Part shown: piece after piece, positions 25,806 through 34,939 of the stretch
Numbering within the stretch: the first letter of the stretch is position 1
How the letters are laid out: each line of letters opens with the position of its first letter
Assembly (NCBI RefSeq): GCF_900143285.1
Contig: NZ_FRDN01000022.1
Span: forward strand, 1 to 64,000
Length of the DNA: 64,000 bases
Reading direction: 5' to 3'
Source of the DNA: Desulfitobacterium chlororespirans DSM 11544
GTDB taxonomy: Bacteria > Bacillota > Desulfitobacteriia > Desulfitobacteriales > Desulfitobacteriaceae
Program-made: the position numbers and the translations under genes
Notes under the pieces: model-generated
The model's input: the letters and a program-made list of their open reading frames with translations, nothing else
Database searches by the model: none
Told to the model about the DNA's origin: nothing

Positions 25806-26507
25806 CTAGCTGGCCGATAGCTGAGAAGAGAAAATATTGAGCCCACTGGGAGAGTCCATTGTATTGGTATTGGTATTCGTATTGGAGGGGAGTGCAGGAG
25901 ATACTATGCTGTTGCCGCCTCCCGAGAGGGTTCCTCCGCCTTTGACCAACCCTTCCCGATAGGATAATCGGGTCACATCAAGGCTGCCCAATTGGGTCAA
26001 AGGTTTGCCTTCTACCCTAAAGGTGACCTCCCGAACGGTGGGAAATTGAGTGAGAGTATTCACTAGGCCATACACTGCAACTTCCTGGTTGACGTTGCCA
26101 TGCATTTGAGTGAATTCCCGACTCAGATCAACAATAGCCACTTCATCTTTTATTGCAATATCCAGCAGGGTTGTGGCGGGATCCACTGCCGCCTGGGCCT
26201 CCCCCTGAACTGCAGGCCCCATTAGCCATTGAGTTACCGTCTCGCGGGCCAGACTTAAGGTTTTCGGGATATTCCGTTCCTCTTTGATAAGCTGCTTGCC
26301 CGTTGAATCAGGAAAATAAAGGCCGATCATTTTACCATCCCCAAGATTGCTGGTGGCCGGGACATTCACTTCTTCATTGGCACTGCCTATCCAATCTGCA
26401 AAAGAAGAAGGTTCACTGTCTTCTTTCACCAGAGTTTGCAGTGTTCCACACCCTACAAGAAAGGTCGCTATTAAAAGCACTCCTAAGTAAAATAAGTATT
26501 TTTTCAT
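25806..26507 (-). CDS. GerMN-domain lipoprotein
   Basis: A 233-residue lipoprotein with signal peptide and lipobox LVGC (C20). Residues about 60-185 form a GerMN domain: MIGLYFPDSTGKQLI, ETVTQWLMGP and VAIVDLSREF. GerMN proteins are known from spore germination (GerM) and cell-envelope lipoproteins (LpqB). The C-terminal 40 residues are Ser/Asn/Thr-rich, with an NTNTNTNT run encoded by a short ACC/AAT repeat. ATG start with GGAGG upstream. It is divergent from the LytTR regulator. Confidence 0.82.
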   Translation of the reverse strand: MKKYLFYLGVLLIATFLVGCGTLQTLVKEDSEPSSFADWIGSANEEVNVPATSNLGDGKMIGLYFPDSTGKQLIKEERNIPKTLSLARETVTQWLMGPAVQGEAQAAVDPATTLLDIAIKDEVAIVDLSREFTQMHGNVNQEVAVYGLVNTLTQFPTVREVTFRVEGKPLTQLGSLDVTRLSYREGLVKGGGTLSGGGNSIVSPALPSNTNTNTNTMDSPSGLNIFSSQLSAS

Positions 26508-26722
26508 GCTTTTTCCTCCTATCCAACTTCATGGATCTCTGTCGCACCGGATATCGGCTTCTTCTATTTAATGCTATGCTTTGTCCGGAGAAATAGTACA
26601 GGTCCTCCAGGAAATCCTCATTTTAATTTTTTCACATTGAAAAGAAGGAATCTTAGAATATTATCAGAATAGTATGAAAAAAGAATCAGTTTTTCAGTCC
26701 ACCGCAGAAAGGAGTGGGACTC

Positions 26723-27523
26723 TTGAAGTTACGTGCATTACTTGTCGACGATGAATCCCCCGCCCGCAAAGAGCTCCGCTATTTACTCCAAGACTATACG
26801 GATCTTCAGGTTATCGGAGAAGCTGCCAACGCCATCGAGGCCTTAGAACTGATCAATAACCTGGAGTATTCGGTAGTTTTTCTGGATATTGATATGCCTG
26901 GACTTAAAGGAATCGACCTTGCTCGACAACTCAAAGAGAAAGAGAGTTCCCCAGCCATCATCTTTATCACAGCCCATGAAGAATTTGCCGTAGATGCCTT
27001 CTGTGTAAACGCCCTGGACTATCTATTAAAGCCCATTAACCCCAAACGCCTTGATCAAGCCATCAAAAAACTTTTCATTCAACATGGAGCCGGCAACCCG
27101 GCTGCCTCACCCTCTTTATCCGAACCTGACGAACCCGCCACCGACACCCCCCTCCCCAAACAACCTCCGGAGAATAACACCATCCGCCCTCTGGAAGTCA
27201 TCCCGGTAGAGCAACGGGGCAAAACCATTCTTCTCCGCCCTGAAGAAATTGTTTATATCTATACGGATAAAGACAATGTCTTTGCCAAAACTCAAAAAGA
27301 ATCTTACCTCACCCGCTTTACCCTGAGAGAATTAGAAGCCCGCCTGAATCCGAATCTCTTTTTCCGCACCCACCGCTGTTACCTGGTCAATATTAAACGC
27401 ATGCGCGAGCTCATCCCCTATTTCAACGGCACCTATTCCATCGTAGTGGATGACCATGAGCGCAGCGAAGTCCCTGTCAGCCGTACCCAATCCCGCAAAC
27501 TCAAAGAAATTCTCGGTCTTTAG
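26723..27523 (+). CDS. LytTR-family response regulator
   Basis: A 266-residue two-domain regulator. The N-terminal receiver (residues 1-120) has acidic pair D9/D10, phosphoacceptor D55 (VVFLDIDMPG), and the ITAHEEFAVDAF and DYLLKPI motifs. A proline-rich linker follows. The C-terminal LytTR DNA-binding domain has IVYIYTDKDNVFAKT, RTHRCYLVN and EVPVSRTQSRKLKE. Family members act with LytS-type kinases on cell-wall or competence genes; no kinase is adjacent. I chose TTG 26723-26725, nine bases after AAAGGAG; a GTG at 26714 lies on top of that site. Confidence 0.9.
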   Translation: MKLRALLVDDESPARKELRYLLQDYTDLQVIGEAANAIEALELINNLEYSVVFLDIDMPGLKGIDLARQLKEKESSPAIIFITAHEEFAVDAFCVNALDYLLKPINPKRLDQAIKKLFIQHGAGNPAASPSLSEPDEPATDTPLPKQPPENNTIRPLEVIPVEQRGKTILLRPEEIVYIYTDKDNVFAKTQKESYLTRFTLRELEARLNPNLFFRTHRCYLVNIKRMRELIPYFNGTYSIVVDDHERSEVPVSRTQSRKLKEILGL

Positions 27524-27562
27524 CAAATTATCGGATCTGTCCTTCTGATTCTTTCCTGCCAG

Positions 27563-27605
27563 AAAGAGGGCTAACTACGCAGATAAGCGTAAGTTAGCCC
27601 TCTTT
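27563..27605. terminator. Bidirectional terminator
   Basis: AAAGAGGGCTAACT (27563-27576) pairs with AGTTAGCCCTCTTT (27592-27605), giving a 14-bp stem between the convergent LytTR and spoIIR genes. Confidence 0.85.
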
Positions 27606-27611
27606 CAGCAC

Positions 27612-28337
27612 TTATAACTTGAACAGTTGAACAAGTTTCTCCACGATCCAAAATCTTACCTTAGGCTTCTCATAGGGTATCCCAGGTTTCCCATCCACAG
27701 GCTGGGCTGTCGAATGGCCAATATCCACAAAGCATAGAGGTGGGAAAAGCACACACCACCAATTGGAGCCTTTTCCTTCACCGATGACAACTCGTACTGC
27801 CTCATACTCCCCTGCCGGGAGAATCAAAGAACCATAAGACTTCGTCGGAAAGATAAATTTGCCATATTCGGTTTTAACCGGATAATCTTTGCTCCAAGTC
27901 TCAATAACTTTCCGGCTGATTTCCTCCATAACCGGACGCAATTCTGTCAAGATCCGGCGGGACTGTTCCAAGGACTGGGATTGGGCCAGCTGTGGGGATA
28001 TCTCCTCAAGAATGGCATCCCGTACAGCCCGCTTAAGAGCCTGATCTTCCTCGGCATCCGAATTGGCTATGACATGAAAACGAATAAGGTCTTCTCCACT
28101 CTCCGCCATCTGCGCAACCTCCAGCAGATCCTTTGCTTGCTCGACAGAGCGTGCATAGGCAAAAGAAGCATGAAAAACCTCCACCTGAAAAAGCACCGCC
28201 AGAAAAATAATAAGTATTATCTCTATCCTTTTAACATAATCAGCATGTTTAAACTCTTGCACGCCCAGAACCCTCTCTCTCCTTGCCACAAATCCTTCTA
28301 ATTTCATTATGTCCAAGGTGAGTATGGGTTTAGACAT
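27612..28337 (-). CDS. spoIIR: Stage II sporulation protein R
   Basis: A 241-residue exported signalling protein. One membrane segment lies near residues 37-60 (IEIILIIFLAVLFQVEVF). SpoIIR signatures follow: IRFHVIANSDAEEDQALK, VRDAIL, and GKGSNWWCVLFPPLCFVD. In the forespore SpoIIR is secreted and triggers SpoIIGA to process pro-sigma-E in the mother cell. The N-terminus is longer than usual (about 35 residues before the helix). ATG 28337 has AAAGGA seven bases upstream; an ATG at 28307 lacks a site. A clear marker that the organism sporulates. Confidence 0.94.
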   Translation of the reverse strand: MSKPILTLDIMKLEGFVARRERVLGVQEFKHADYVKRIEIILIIFLAVLFQVEVFHASFAYARSVEQAKDLLEVAQMAESGEDLIRFHVIANSDAEEDQALKRAVRDAILEEISPQLAQSQSLEQSRRILTELRPVMEEISRKVIETWSKDYPVKTEYGKFIFPTKSYGSLILPAGEYEAVRVVIGEGKGSNWWCVLFPPLCFVDIGHSTAQPVDGKPGIPYEKPKVRFWIVEKLVQLFKL

Positions 28338-28398
28338 AGTTTAATCCTTTTTTTCATAAAGTAGACTTAGGTTCTTACTTTTTGAGGAGGAATAGCTC

Positions 28399-29133
28399 AT
28401 GCAGGATTGGCTCCCTATCCTCTGGGTCAGTACCATTGCCGGGCTTGCCACAACCCTGGGCAGCCTCTTGGTGTTAATGTTCGGCCGCCCTAAAGAGCAG
28501 GTATTGGCGATGCTGCTTGCCGGGGCCGGAGGTGTGATGCTTGCTGTCGTTTCCCTGGACCTGCTCCCTACAGCCTGGCAGATCGGCCCCCTAAGCCAGG
28601 TCATCCTTGGCTTTATCATCGGTTTAGCCTTTATGAAACTGGCTGATCAAAAGCTTAATGCCTCTCCCCCTTCCCTGCCCCTCCCGCGGCGCCAACGGCT
28701 GAAACGCATCGGGCTCTTAGTGGCTGCAGGAATCGCCCTTCATGATCTCCCTGAGGGCATGGCCATCGCCCTTGGGCAAGAGGCCACAGGGGATTTAGGG
28801 TTTCTTATCGCTATGGCCATTACCTTACATAATCTGCCGGAGGGCATGGCTACCACAGCTCCTCTAAAAATGGCTGAAATAAAAAGCTGGAAAATACTCC
28901 TTTTGAATTTTGGGATTGCCTTTTTTACCCCTTTGGGAGCCCTGATCGGTTTATTGGCTATCGACAGTGTGCAAAATTCCCTCTCCTTTTTTCTGGCGCT
29001 GGCCGGAGGTGCTATGGCCTTCCTGGTTTTTGCGGAGCTCTGGCCCCTTTCCCGTGAACGCCATCCCCGCTACGCCCTCTTAGGAGGAGTCCTGGGATAT
29101 CTCTTCTTTGCCGGAATAAGCTTTCTCCACTAA
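28399..29133 (+). CDS. ZIP-family metal transporter
   Basis: A 244-residue membrane protein with about eight predicted helices. Two ZIP metal motifs are seen: ALHDLPEGMAIALG in helix 4 and LHNLPEGMATT in helix 5, the His/Glu binuclear site. A charged loop (PLPRRQRLKR) lies between helices 3 and 4. Likely cargo is zinc or another divalent cation. ATG start with GAGGAGG upstream, single-gene unit with its own terminator. Confidence 0.9.
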   Translation: MQDWLPILWVSTIAGLATTLGSLLVLMFGRPKEQVLAMLLAGAGGVMLAVVSLDLLPTAWQIGPLSQVILGFIIGLAFMKLADQKLNASPPSLPLPRRQRLKRIGLLVAAGIALHDLPEGMAIALGQEATGDLGFLIAMAITLHNLPEGMATTAPLKMAEIKSWKILLLNFGIAFFTPLGALIGLLAIDSVQNSLSFFLALAGGAMAFLVFAELWPLSRERHPRYALLGGVLGYLFFAGISFLH

Positions 29134-29170
29134 AAAAGCTTCCCTTAGTTCCAGACTGACGGAAGCTTTT
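29134..29170 (+). terminator. Terminator after the ZIP gene
   Basis: AAAAGCTTCC (29134-29143) pairs with GGAAGCTTTT (29161-29170), followed by CTTTG. It starts at the stop codon of the ZIP gene and may serve both strands. Confidence 0.75.
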
Positions 29171-29206
29171 CTTTGCCGGACCATTTCACCTGTTCCCTTG
29201 ATTCAC

Positions 29207-29893
29207 CTAATCGAGTACTCGTGAGGCATATTCCCCCATAACCTTATAGCCTTCTTTGGACGGGTAATTGGCCTCCTTGGATAATAACCCCTCCAAGTAT
29301 ACATTGTCGGTATCCATGAGCACGGTCGCAAAATCTAAAACGAGGATATTCTTTTCTTTAGCATAGCTTGATTCCCATTCTCTGAATTCCTTAATGGTGT
29401 TTTGAACCCCTGTATAAGGTAAGGGCAAGGCGAGAATCGGAATAATATGATTGCTCTCAGCCTTTTCCACCATAGCCTTTATATGCTGTTGGAAGGTCTC
29501 AAGCGGTACCTCTTTAATGGCATCGCCGTTCCCCACAAAAATGATCACCCGGCCCGGCTTTTCAGCGAGCACATCCGCCTCAAAACGGGAGTAAAGGTCC
29601 TGGGCAGTCTGACTTTTCAGCCCTTTGTTCACCACTTCAATCTGGGAGGTCTGCCCCAAAACCGCCGGCCAGGAATTTTCCGTATTGCCAGGGTAACCAA
29701 AGGTAAAGGAATCTCCTATGGTCACGATCTTTGTATTCTCCAAAACGGGTGCCGGTTCTTCCTGCCCGGGAGGAGCGGCAGCCTGCCCCTGGTCTTTATT
29801 GTCCCATAATCCAAAAAAGCCGGCAATCACTACAAGCACACTTAAAAACACCGAAAGTTGAATTAAACGAATTTCAATCCGATACGTCCGCAT
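29207..29893 (-). CDS. SGNH/GDSL-fold protein with an altered catalytic block V
   Basis: A 228-residue protein with an N-terminal membrane anchor (residues 10-30), a PPGQEEPAPV linker and an SGNH hydrolase fold outside the membrane. Block I is VTIGDSFTFGYPG with the nucleophile Ser; block III is FVGNGDA. Block V, usually D-x-x-H-P, reads EANYPSKEGYKVM here, so the catalytic Asp and His appear to be Glu and Tyr. Either catalysis is changed or the protein binds rather than cleaves. Start ATG 29893. Confidence 0.78.
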   Translation of the reverse strand: MRTYRIEIRLIQLSVFLSVLVVIAGFFGLWDNKDQGQAAAPPGQEEPAPVLENTKIVTIGDSFTFGYPGNTENSWPAVLGQTSQIEVVNKGLKSQTAQDLYSRFEADVLAEKPGRVIIFVGNGDAIKEVPLETFQQHIKAMVEKAESNHIIPILALPLPYTGVQNTIKEFREWESSYAKEKNILVLDFATVLMDTDNVYLEGLLSKEANYPSKEGYKVMGEYASRVLD

Positions 29894-29991
29894 ACTGTGT
29901 GGTCATCCCCTTTTGCAATGTTTCAATAAGCCAGTATTCTACGTATCTCTTCCCAATCCCTCCCTCGCCGAGAATTTCTCTCATATAATTA

Positions 29992-31047
29992 CTACCCATG
30001 AGGGCAAAATGAGAGTATAGGGATTGCCAATTTTTCAGCCAGCAGATTAAGCTCCTGCAACAGCCCCTCAGCAACCGGTATTCCGTCTTGTTTGCGTTGA
30101 TCGGCGTTGGCCTGCCGCCTTTCACCCGGAATCCGAATTTCCGTAATCCCTTCAGCCTTCGGTATTTCCTTAACTTCCCGGATCATATCACCCATCCTTT
30201 GGCTGAATTCTTCAACCGGCATCAGTTTGGCAATATCTATGGCCAAAAAGCTATGACCGATATTCACGGGTTCTCTGCCTTCATCATAAATCCAGCCCAC
30301 ATGGGAGCCGTAAGCAGAACCGCTGATAATGCCCGCCATCACCTCGGCTGCCAAAGCCAAGGTATAGCCTTTCGCTCCGCCGATGGGCAAAACCGCACCC
30401 TCCAGTGCGGCTTTGGCATTTGTCGTCGCTTTCCCGTCTTTGTCGATCGCCCAGCCCTCCGGAATCTCCTCACCATTTTTAGCCGCTAAAATAATATTGC
30501 CGCGAGCCACCGTAGATGAAGACATATCAACGACAACCGGATACTCGGCATGAGGAAATCCATATGAGATTGGATTGGTGCCAAAATAGGGAGCCCTCCC
30601 TCCCCAAGGCGGAATACCGCTGGGTGAGTTGGTATAGGCTTGCCCGATCATTTGTTGCGCGGCAGCTAATTTGCAGTAGGTAGAAGCCGCTCCAAAATGA
30701 TTGCTGTTCTTCACCGTCACAAAACCTATACCATAGATTTTTGCCAGGTCGATAGCACTATTCATAGCTCGATAGGCAACTAATTGACCGAGTCCGTTAT
30801 CACCGTCCACACAGGCCACGGCAGCATCGATGGTTTCCTGGATCTTGGGCTTTGGGTTGATGCGCCCCTTTAACAGACACTTCAGATAAACCGGTAAGCG
30901 GCTAATTCCATGGGTATCAATACCCTCCAGACTCGTATCCACCAATATGGATGAAACAATTTCGGCATCAGTTGCCGGCACGCCACTTGCTTCTAAAAGT
31001 CTTTGACAAAAATCATTTACTACCTGACCAGAGAACATCTGACTCAT
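29992..31047 (-). CDS. NAD(P)-dependent 2-hydroxyacid dehydrogenase, Ldh_2 family (ComC/malate dehydrogenase type)
   Basis: A 351-residue member of the malate/L-sulfolactate dehydrogenase family, unrelated to classic LDH. Conserved histidines stand in GIDTHGISRLPVY and VKNSNHFGAAS; further motifs are GTNPISYGFP and GAKGYTLALAAEVMAG. Family substrates include (R)-sulfolactate/sulfopyruvate (ComC), malate and ureidoglycolate. I chose ATG 31045-31047, behind AAGGAGGAGG; an upstream ATG pair at 31074 is weaker. It lies 40 bases after the GntR regulator on one transcript and belongs functionally with the lyase and transporter at 33900-39981. Confidence 0.85.
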   Translation of the reverse strand: MSQMFSGQVVNDFCQRLLEASGVPATDAEIVSSILVDTSLEGIDTHGISRLPVYLKCLLKGRINPKPKIQETIDAAVACVDGDNGLGQLVAYRAMNSAIDLAKIYGIGFVTVKNSNHFGAASTYCKLAAAQQMIGQAYTNSPSGIPPWGGRAPYFGTNPISYGFPHAEYPVVVDMSSSTVARGNIILAAKNGEEIPEGWAIDKDGKATTNAKAALEGAVLPIGGAKGYTLALAAEVMAGIISGSAYGSHVGWIYDEGREPVNIGHSFLAIDIAKLMPVEEFSQRMGDMIREVKEIPKAEGITEIRIPGERRQANADQRKQDGIPVAEGLLQELNLLAEKLAIPILSFCPHG

Positions 31048-31086
31048 TCCCGCAACCTCCTCCTTAGCCATCATCCCGCCCTTGTA

Positions 31087-31809
31087 TTATTTCCCAATAT
31101 CCTCTTTCACTTGGGCACTGGAGCGAATATCTTCTTTCACAGCTTCAATATGCTTGATCATTTCCTGAAACGCCAAATCCGGATCACGCTGTTTGATCGC
31201 CTCATAAATCGCTTCATGCTCCAGCACGGATAAATATTGACGTCCGGGAATCTTAAAGCTGCTGTCTCTGATTTCTCCCGTCAAATCCAGGATGTTGATC
31301 ATCAGACGCTTAAGGACTTTATTACCCGATGCCTCAGCAATCTTAAGATGGAATTCCGCGTCAAGCAAAGCAAGTTTACCGCCACTTGCAGAGCCCAGCT
31401 CTTTTCCCCTCTTGACGATTTTTCCAAGCTCTGCGATATCCTTGTCATCAGCATTCTGAGCACACCATAATGCCGCATACCCTTCTAATATTACTCGAAC
31501 CTGAAAAATCTCATCAAAAGTACCCTGGGTTATCTGGAGCAGTGCCGCTAACCGTGATACATCTTCGACTTGTTCATCCACCTCATTGACATAAGCCCCC
31601 AGGCCATGGCGAATCGTAACCATGCCCAGTCCTGCCAAAGTCTTCAAGGCATCACGGACCACTGTTCTGCTTACTGAAAATACATTGCACATTTCCCGTT
31701 CAGCAGGCAGTTTATCCCCTGGCTTAAGTTCACCGTTACTGATACTCTGGACAACTTGTTTCACGATTTCCTCGGACAGATTACCATGTGTTTTAACTGG
31801 TTCAAACAC
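31087..31809 (-). CDS. GntR-family regulator, FadR subfamily
   Basis: A 240-residue regulator. The N-terminal winged helix has the GntR signature LKPGDKLPAEREMCNVFSVS (in part: DKLPAERE) and VSRTVVRDALKTLAGLGMV. The C-terminal all-helical FCD domain (residues 95-230) has the metal/ligand residues typical of this group (LLDAEFHLKIAEASGN, VLEHEAIYEAIKQRD). I chose GTG 31807-31809, which gives the family length; an upstream in-frame ATG would add 42 unrelated residues over the operator. Hydroxyacids are common effectors. Operators lie at its own promoter and at the lyase promoter. Confidence 0.9.
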   Translation of the reverse strand: MFEPVKTHGNLSEEIVKQVVQSISNGELKPGDKLPAEREMCNVFSVSRTVVRDALKTLAGLGMVTIRHGLGAYVNEVDEQVEDVSRLAALLQITQGTFDEIFQVRVILEGYAALWCAQNADDKDIAELGKIVKRGKELGSASGGKLALLDAEFHLKIAEASGNKVLKRLMINILDLTGEIRDSSFKIPGRQYLSVLEHEAIYEAIKQRDPDLAFQEMIKHIEAVKEDIRSSAQVKEDIGK

Positions 31810-31835
31810 TACTATACCACCCTTACAATACTCTC

Positions 31836-31865
31836 TGGTAATATATAATACCACTTCCCATGGTA
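31836..31865. promoter_or_regulatory. GntR autoregulatory operator/promoter region
   Basis: Three half-sites lie in a row: TGGTA (31836-31840), TACCA (31849-31853) and TGGTA (31861-31865). On the minus strand TTGCCC-N18-TATTAT overlaps them. The same half-sites make up the operators at 40005-40045. Confidence 0.55.
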
Positions 31866-32006
31866 AAAGGGCAATAAACGATTTACTTTTAAGTTTATTG
31901 ACCCTTGCATTTCCATCTTTAAAAAAATTATACACTATAGTTAATCCGGGGTGATAATTAACGATTAAGGAGGGTTAATAAGCTATAGCTATCAATCAAC
32001 GAAGCT

Positions 32007-33749
32007 CTATATTTTGAACTTCTCCACCATAGTATTCAGGTTCATGGCATGTTCAGCCTGGCTATGGGCGGCTCTGGCCACCTGCTCCATCACCCCGGCC
32101 ATCCGGCTCATATTGTGGGCGATTTCCTGGGAACTGCCGGTGCTTTCCTGGACGGAAGCGGAAACGGTTTGGATGGCGTTGCTCATTTGCTCGATGGCGG
32201 CCAGCATTTGTTCTGATGTGGCGGCGAAGTCTTCCACCAGGGTTCCTACCCGATGGGCATCCCGGGCATATTGTCCTTCTGCTTCTACGAGCACCTCATA
32301 ATCGGGAATGACTTTTTCCTCCATAAAGCTTAATACGTCGGAGGAATTGCGGGAGAGCTGGCTAAAGGCTTCAGTGACTTTGCTGATCACGGCATGGATT
32401 CCCGCCACGGTCTGGGCCGATTGTTCAGCCAGCTTCCGCACTTCTTCGGCGACTACGGCAAAGCCCCGCCCCTGCTCTCCGGCCCGGGCTGCTTCGATGG
32501 CGGCGTTCAAGGCCAGGAGATTGGTCTGCCCGGCGATACCGTCGATGGTTTCGGCCATGATCCTGATTTCCTGAACCACTTCACCGTTTTTGATGGCGGC
32601 TAGGATCTCTGCTTGTTTCTGCTGATACATGCTCAGGGTCGCTCCCCGTGATGCTTCAGCATTGGCACGCATCTGCTGGGCCTTCTTCTCGATGTCCTGG
32701 ACGATTCGGCTGCCCTCAGCGGCTTTCCCGGCCAGCCGGCCGGCCCCGTTGCTGATCTCCTCCCCCGAGGCCAGCATTTCTTGGGCAGAGGCTGCCGTCT
32801 CCTCCATCCCTGCCGCAATCTGCTCCGCTCCGGCGTTGATGTTTTGTCCCTGGGCGTTCAGCTCCTCAGCCGACACCGATAGTTCCGCTCCCACTGTCTT
32901 GAGATCTTCGGCAGCCGCCATCACCTGTTCCAGAAGGCGGCTCATATTGCTGTCGATCTCATCATAGGCCTGGGCTAATTGACCGATTTCGTCCTTCCTG
33001 CCCAGGAAAGCTCTTTGCTGATCTGTGGAAAAATCCCCTTGGGCAAATAATTCAGCCTGTTCAACGGCGGCCAGAATCGGGCGGCTGAGCATTCTCCCCA
33101 GAAGCAGACTGAATAACAATGCCAAAACAAAACCGCAGGCGGTCAGAATCATAATGACCATGCCGGCCTTGGCAAAGTCCTGTTCCGAAGCGCGCTGAAG
33201 CTCCTCATTATAGGCCAGGGAACACTCAATCATCTGATCGATGATTCCTTCGACTTTAGCCTGCTGCAGGCCGGCTTGCTGATTGAAGTCACCGGCTAAG
33301 GCATAACTTTTTAATTCAACGGCGGTCAGCGCCTTTTCCCGCAAGTCGCGGTAAACCGCCTCCTCACGTTTGAATTCCGCTAACAGTTCTTTTTCTTCGT
33401 CAGTTAAATTAAGCGTTTGAAACTGCTGGAGCAATATGTCGTTATGTTCATTATCCTCGATAGACCGGGCAATCGCCCGGCGGGAATCGCCAATCAGTGC
33501 AGAGTCTTCTGCAACCTGGCTTTCCCAGACCACGCCGGCCAACTCCGCAGCTCCTTTGACAAAGCTCTTATTCAAGTCTTCTAAAATGAGAATGGGCTGG
33601 ATGCCATCCATGGTGATTTTTTTAATATTATTGTTGACTTTGCCCAGGTTAAGCAGCCCGGTGATGCCAACAGTCAGGATTAATAGGGCCATTAGTAAAA
33701 AGCAGATCAAGAGTTTTCTACTTGTTTTTAAATTAATAAACCATCCCAT
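32007..33749 (-). CDS. Methyl-accepting chemotaxis protein, 4-helix-bundle sensor
   Basis: A 580-residue transmembrane chemoreceptor. TM1 is near residues 12-33, an extracytoplasmic helical sensor of about 150 residues follows, and TM2 is near 190-215 ([17 protein letters not shown]), then HAMP and the signalling domain with tip [16 protein letters not shown] and [15 protein letters not shown]. It lies between the dehydrogenase/regulator pair and the transporter genes, which suggests it senses the same substrate. I chose ATG 33747-33749; GTG 33764 is an alternative. It has its own promoter region, as a terminator precedes it (33851-33887). Confidence 0.88.
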   Translation of the reverse strand: MGWFINLKTSRKLLICFLLMALLILTVGITGLLNLGKVNNNIKKITMDGIQPILILEDLNKSFVKGAAELAGVVWESQVAEDSALIGDSRRAIARSIEDNEHNDILLQQFQTLNLTDEEKELLAEFKREEAVYRDLREKALTAVELKSYALAGDFNQQAGLQQAKVEGIIDQMIECSLAYNEELQRASEQDFAKAGMVIMILTACGFVLALLFSLLLGRMLSRPILAAVEQAELFAQGDFSTDQQRAFLGRKDEIGQLAQAYDEIDSNMSRLLEQVMAAAEDLKTVGAELSVSAEELNAQGQNINAGAEQIAAGMEETAASAQEMLASGEEISNGAGRLAGKAAEGSRIVQDIEKKAQQMRANAEASRGATLSMYQQKQAEILAAIKNGEVVQEIRIMAETIDGIAGQTNLLALNAAIEAARAGEQGRGFAVVAEEVRKLAEQSAQTVAGIHAVISKVTEAFSQLSRNSSDVLSFMEEKVIPDYEVLVEAEGQYARDAHRVGTLVEDFAATSEQMLAAIEQMSNAIQTVSASVQESTGSSQEIAHNMSRMAGVMEQVARAAHSQAEHAMNLNTMVEKFKI

Positions 33750-33850
33750 TTCTACTAATCCCACTTTCTTTTCTAAATTGCAGTAGCATTAAAGCATTTT
33801 TATGGTTTAGTTCCCAAGAATGCCGTGCTTCAGGGGTAATGATCAAAAGG

Positions 33851-33887
33851 AATGAGAATGGACTTTGCCTGTAAATCCATTCTCATT
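33851..33887 (-). terminator. Terminator of the suyA-tctC operon
   Basis: AATGAGAATGGA (33851-33862) pairs with TCCATTCTCATT (33876-33887), with CCTTTTG following on the minus strand. It lies 13 bases past the tctC stop codon. Confidence 0.75.
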
Positions 33888-33899
33888 AACAATCATTGT

Positions 33900-34898
33900 T
33901 TAATTGGTTTTGTTAAGCCCATATTTTTCGACAAGAGGTGTGACCGTCTTGGTATAGGTATTAACAATTTCCGTAAATTCTTCACCATTCAGATACTCAT
34001 GAGGCTGTCCGATTTTCTCCATTTCCGCAATATAGTCAGGGTTCGTACAGATCTTTTCAAATCCCTCCCGGAGTACCTTTAATACAGCCGGATCAATATC
34101 TTTCGGAGCTGCAAAGCCACGGCGAATATCAGAAATGAAGTCAACATTTTGTTCTTTGAAAGTAGCGACATCTTTCATCCAGGGATGACGTTCTTCGGAG
34201 GCAATGGCCAGGAATTTATACTTGCTCATATCCCTCATCACATCATTGAGGTTTCCGATCATGGCGTCCACATGGCCGCCCATCAAAGCCACATTCTCGT
34301 CAGCAGCTCCAGTGAAAGGAACAAGGGTTAATTTGATATCAAGCAAATCCATCAGCTGCAATGCTGCAATATGATGTGCGGTAAAGGTTCCCACTACCCC
34401 AATGGTCATTTTGCCATCTTTTTTCTTGGCCTCGGCAACGAAGTCGGCGACAGTAGTCATCGGGCTATTAGCTTGAACAACCAGAAGATTGGGATCATTG
34501 ACAACTTGGCAGATAAAAGCGAAATCTTCGATCTTATAGGTGCCTTGAGGACTCAACGCCTGCAAATTGATGTGGGGAACATTGACCCCACCGATGGTAT
34601 ATCCATCCGGCCTCCCCTTCGTAATCGCTGTAAAACCAACTTGTCCACCGGCCCCTACCTGATAATCGAAGGTTAAGGGCTGGCTATTGAAATTTTCTTT
34701 CCAGTACTTCTCGACGATGCGGGCCTGAACATCACTTGAACCACCGGCTGTGAAGGCGATAATCATGTTTACAGGTTTCTTGGGAAAGTCCGCTTTCTTC
34801 TCGTCAGCAGTTGTTGCCTGAGTGCCACCTCCGCACCCTGATAGAAGCAAGGCCCCGATTGTAACCAGGGCAGCTGTCAATTTGGTCCATCTTTTCAT
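33900..34898 (-). CDS. tctC: Tripartite tricarboxylate transporter, substrate-binding lipoprotein (TctC)
   Basis: A 332-residue binding protein with signal peptide and lipobox LLSGC (C22), so it is anchored outside the membrane. The Bug/TctC fold is marked by PVNMIIAFTAGGSSDVQARI (in part AFTAGGSSD), VGAGGQVGFTAI, GYTIGGV and LMGGHVDAMIG. Such proteins bind small carboxylates and deliver them to TctAB. I chose ATG 34896-34898 behind GGGGG. It is the last gene of the operon starting with the lyase genes. Confidence 0.9.
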   Translation of the reverse strand: MKRWTKLTAALVTIGALLLSGCGGGTQATTADEKKADFPKKPVNMIIAFTAGGSSDVQARIVEKYWKENFNSQPLTFDYQVGAGGQVGFTAITKGRPDGYTIGGVNVPHINLQALSPQGTYKIEDFAFICQVVNDPNLLVVQANSPMTTVADFVAEAKKKDGKMTIGVVGTFTAHHIAALQLMDLLDIKLTLVPFTGAADENVALMGGHVDAMIGNLNDVMRDMSKYKFLAIASEERHPWMKDVATFKEQNVDFISDIRRGFAAPKDIDPAVLKVLREGFEKICTNPDYIAEMEKIGQPHEYLNGEEFTEIVNTYTKTVTPLVEKYGLNKTN

Positions 34899-34939
34899 CT
34901 TTTTACCCCCATATCTTAATTTATTTAACCGCATGATGA

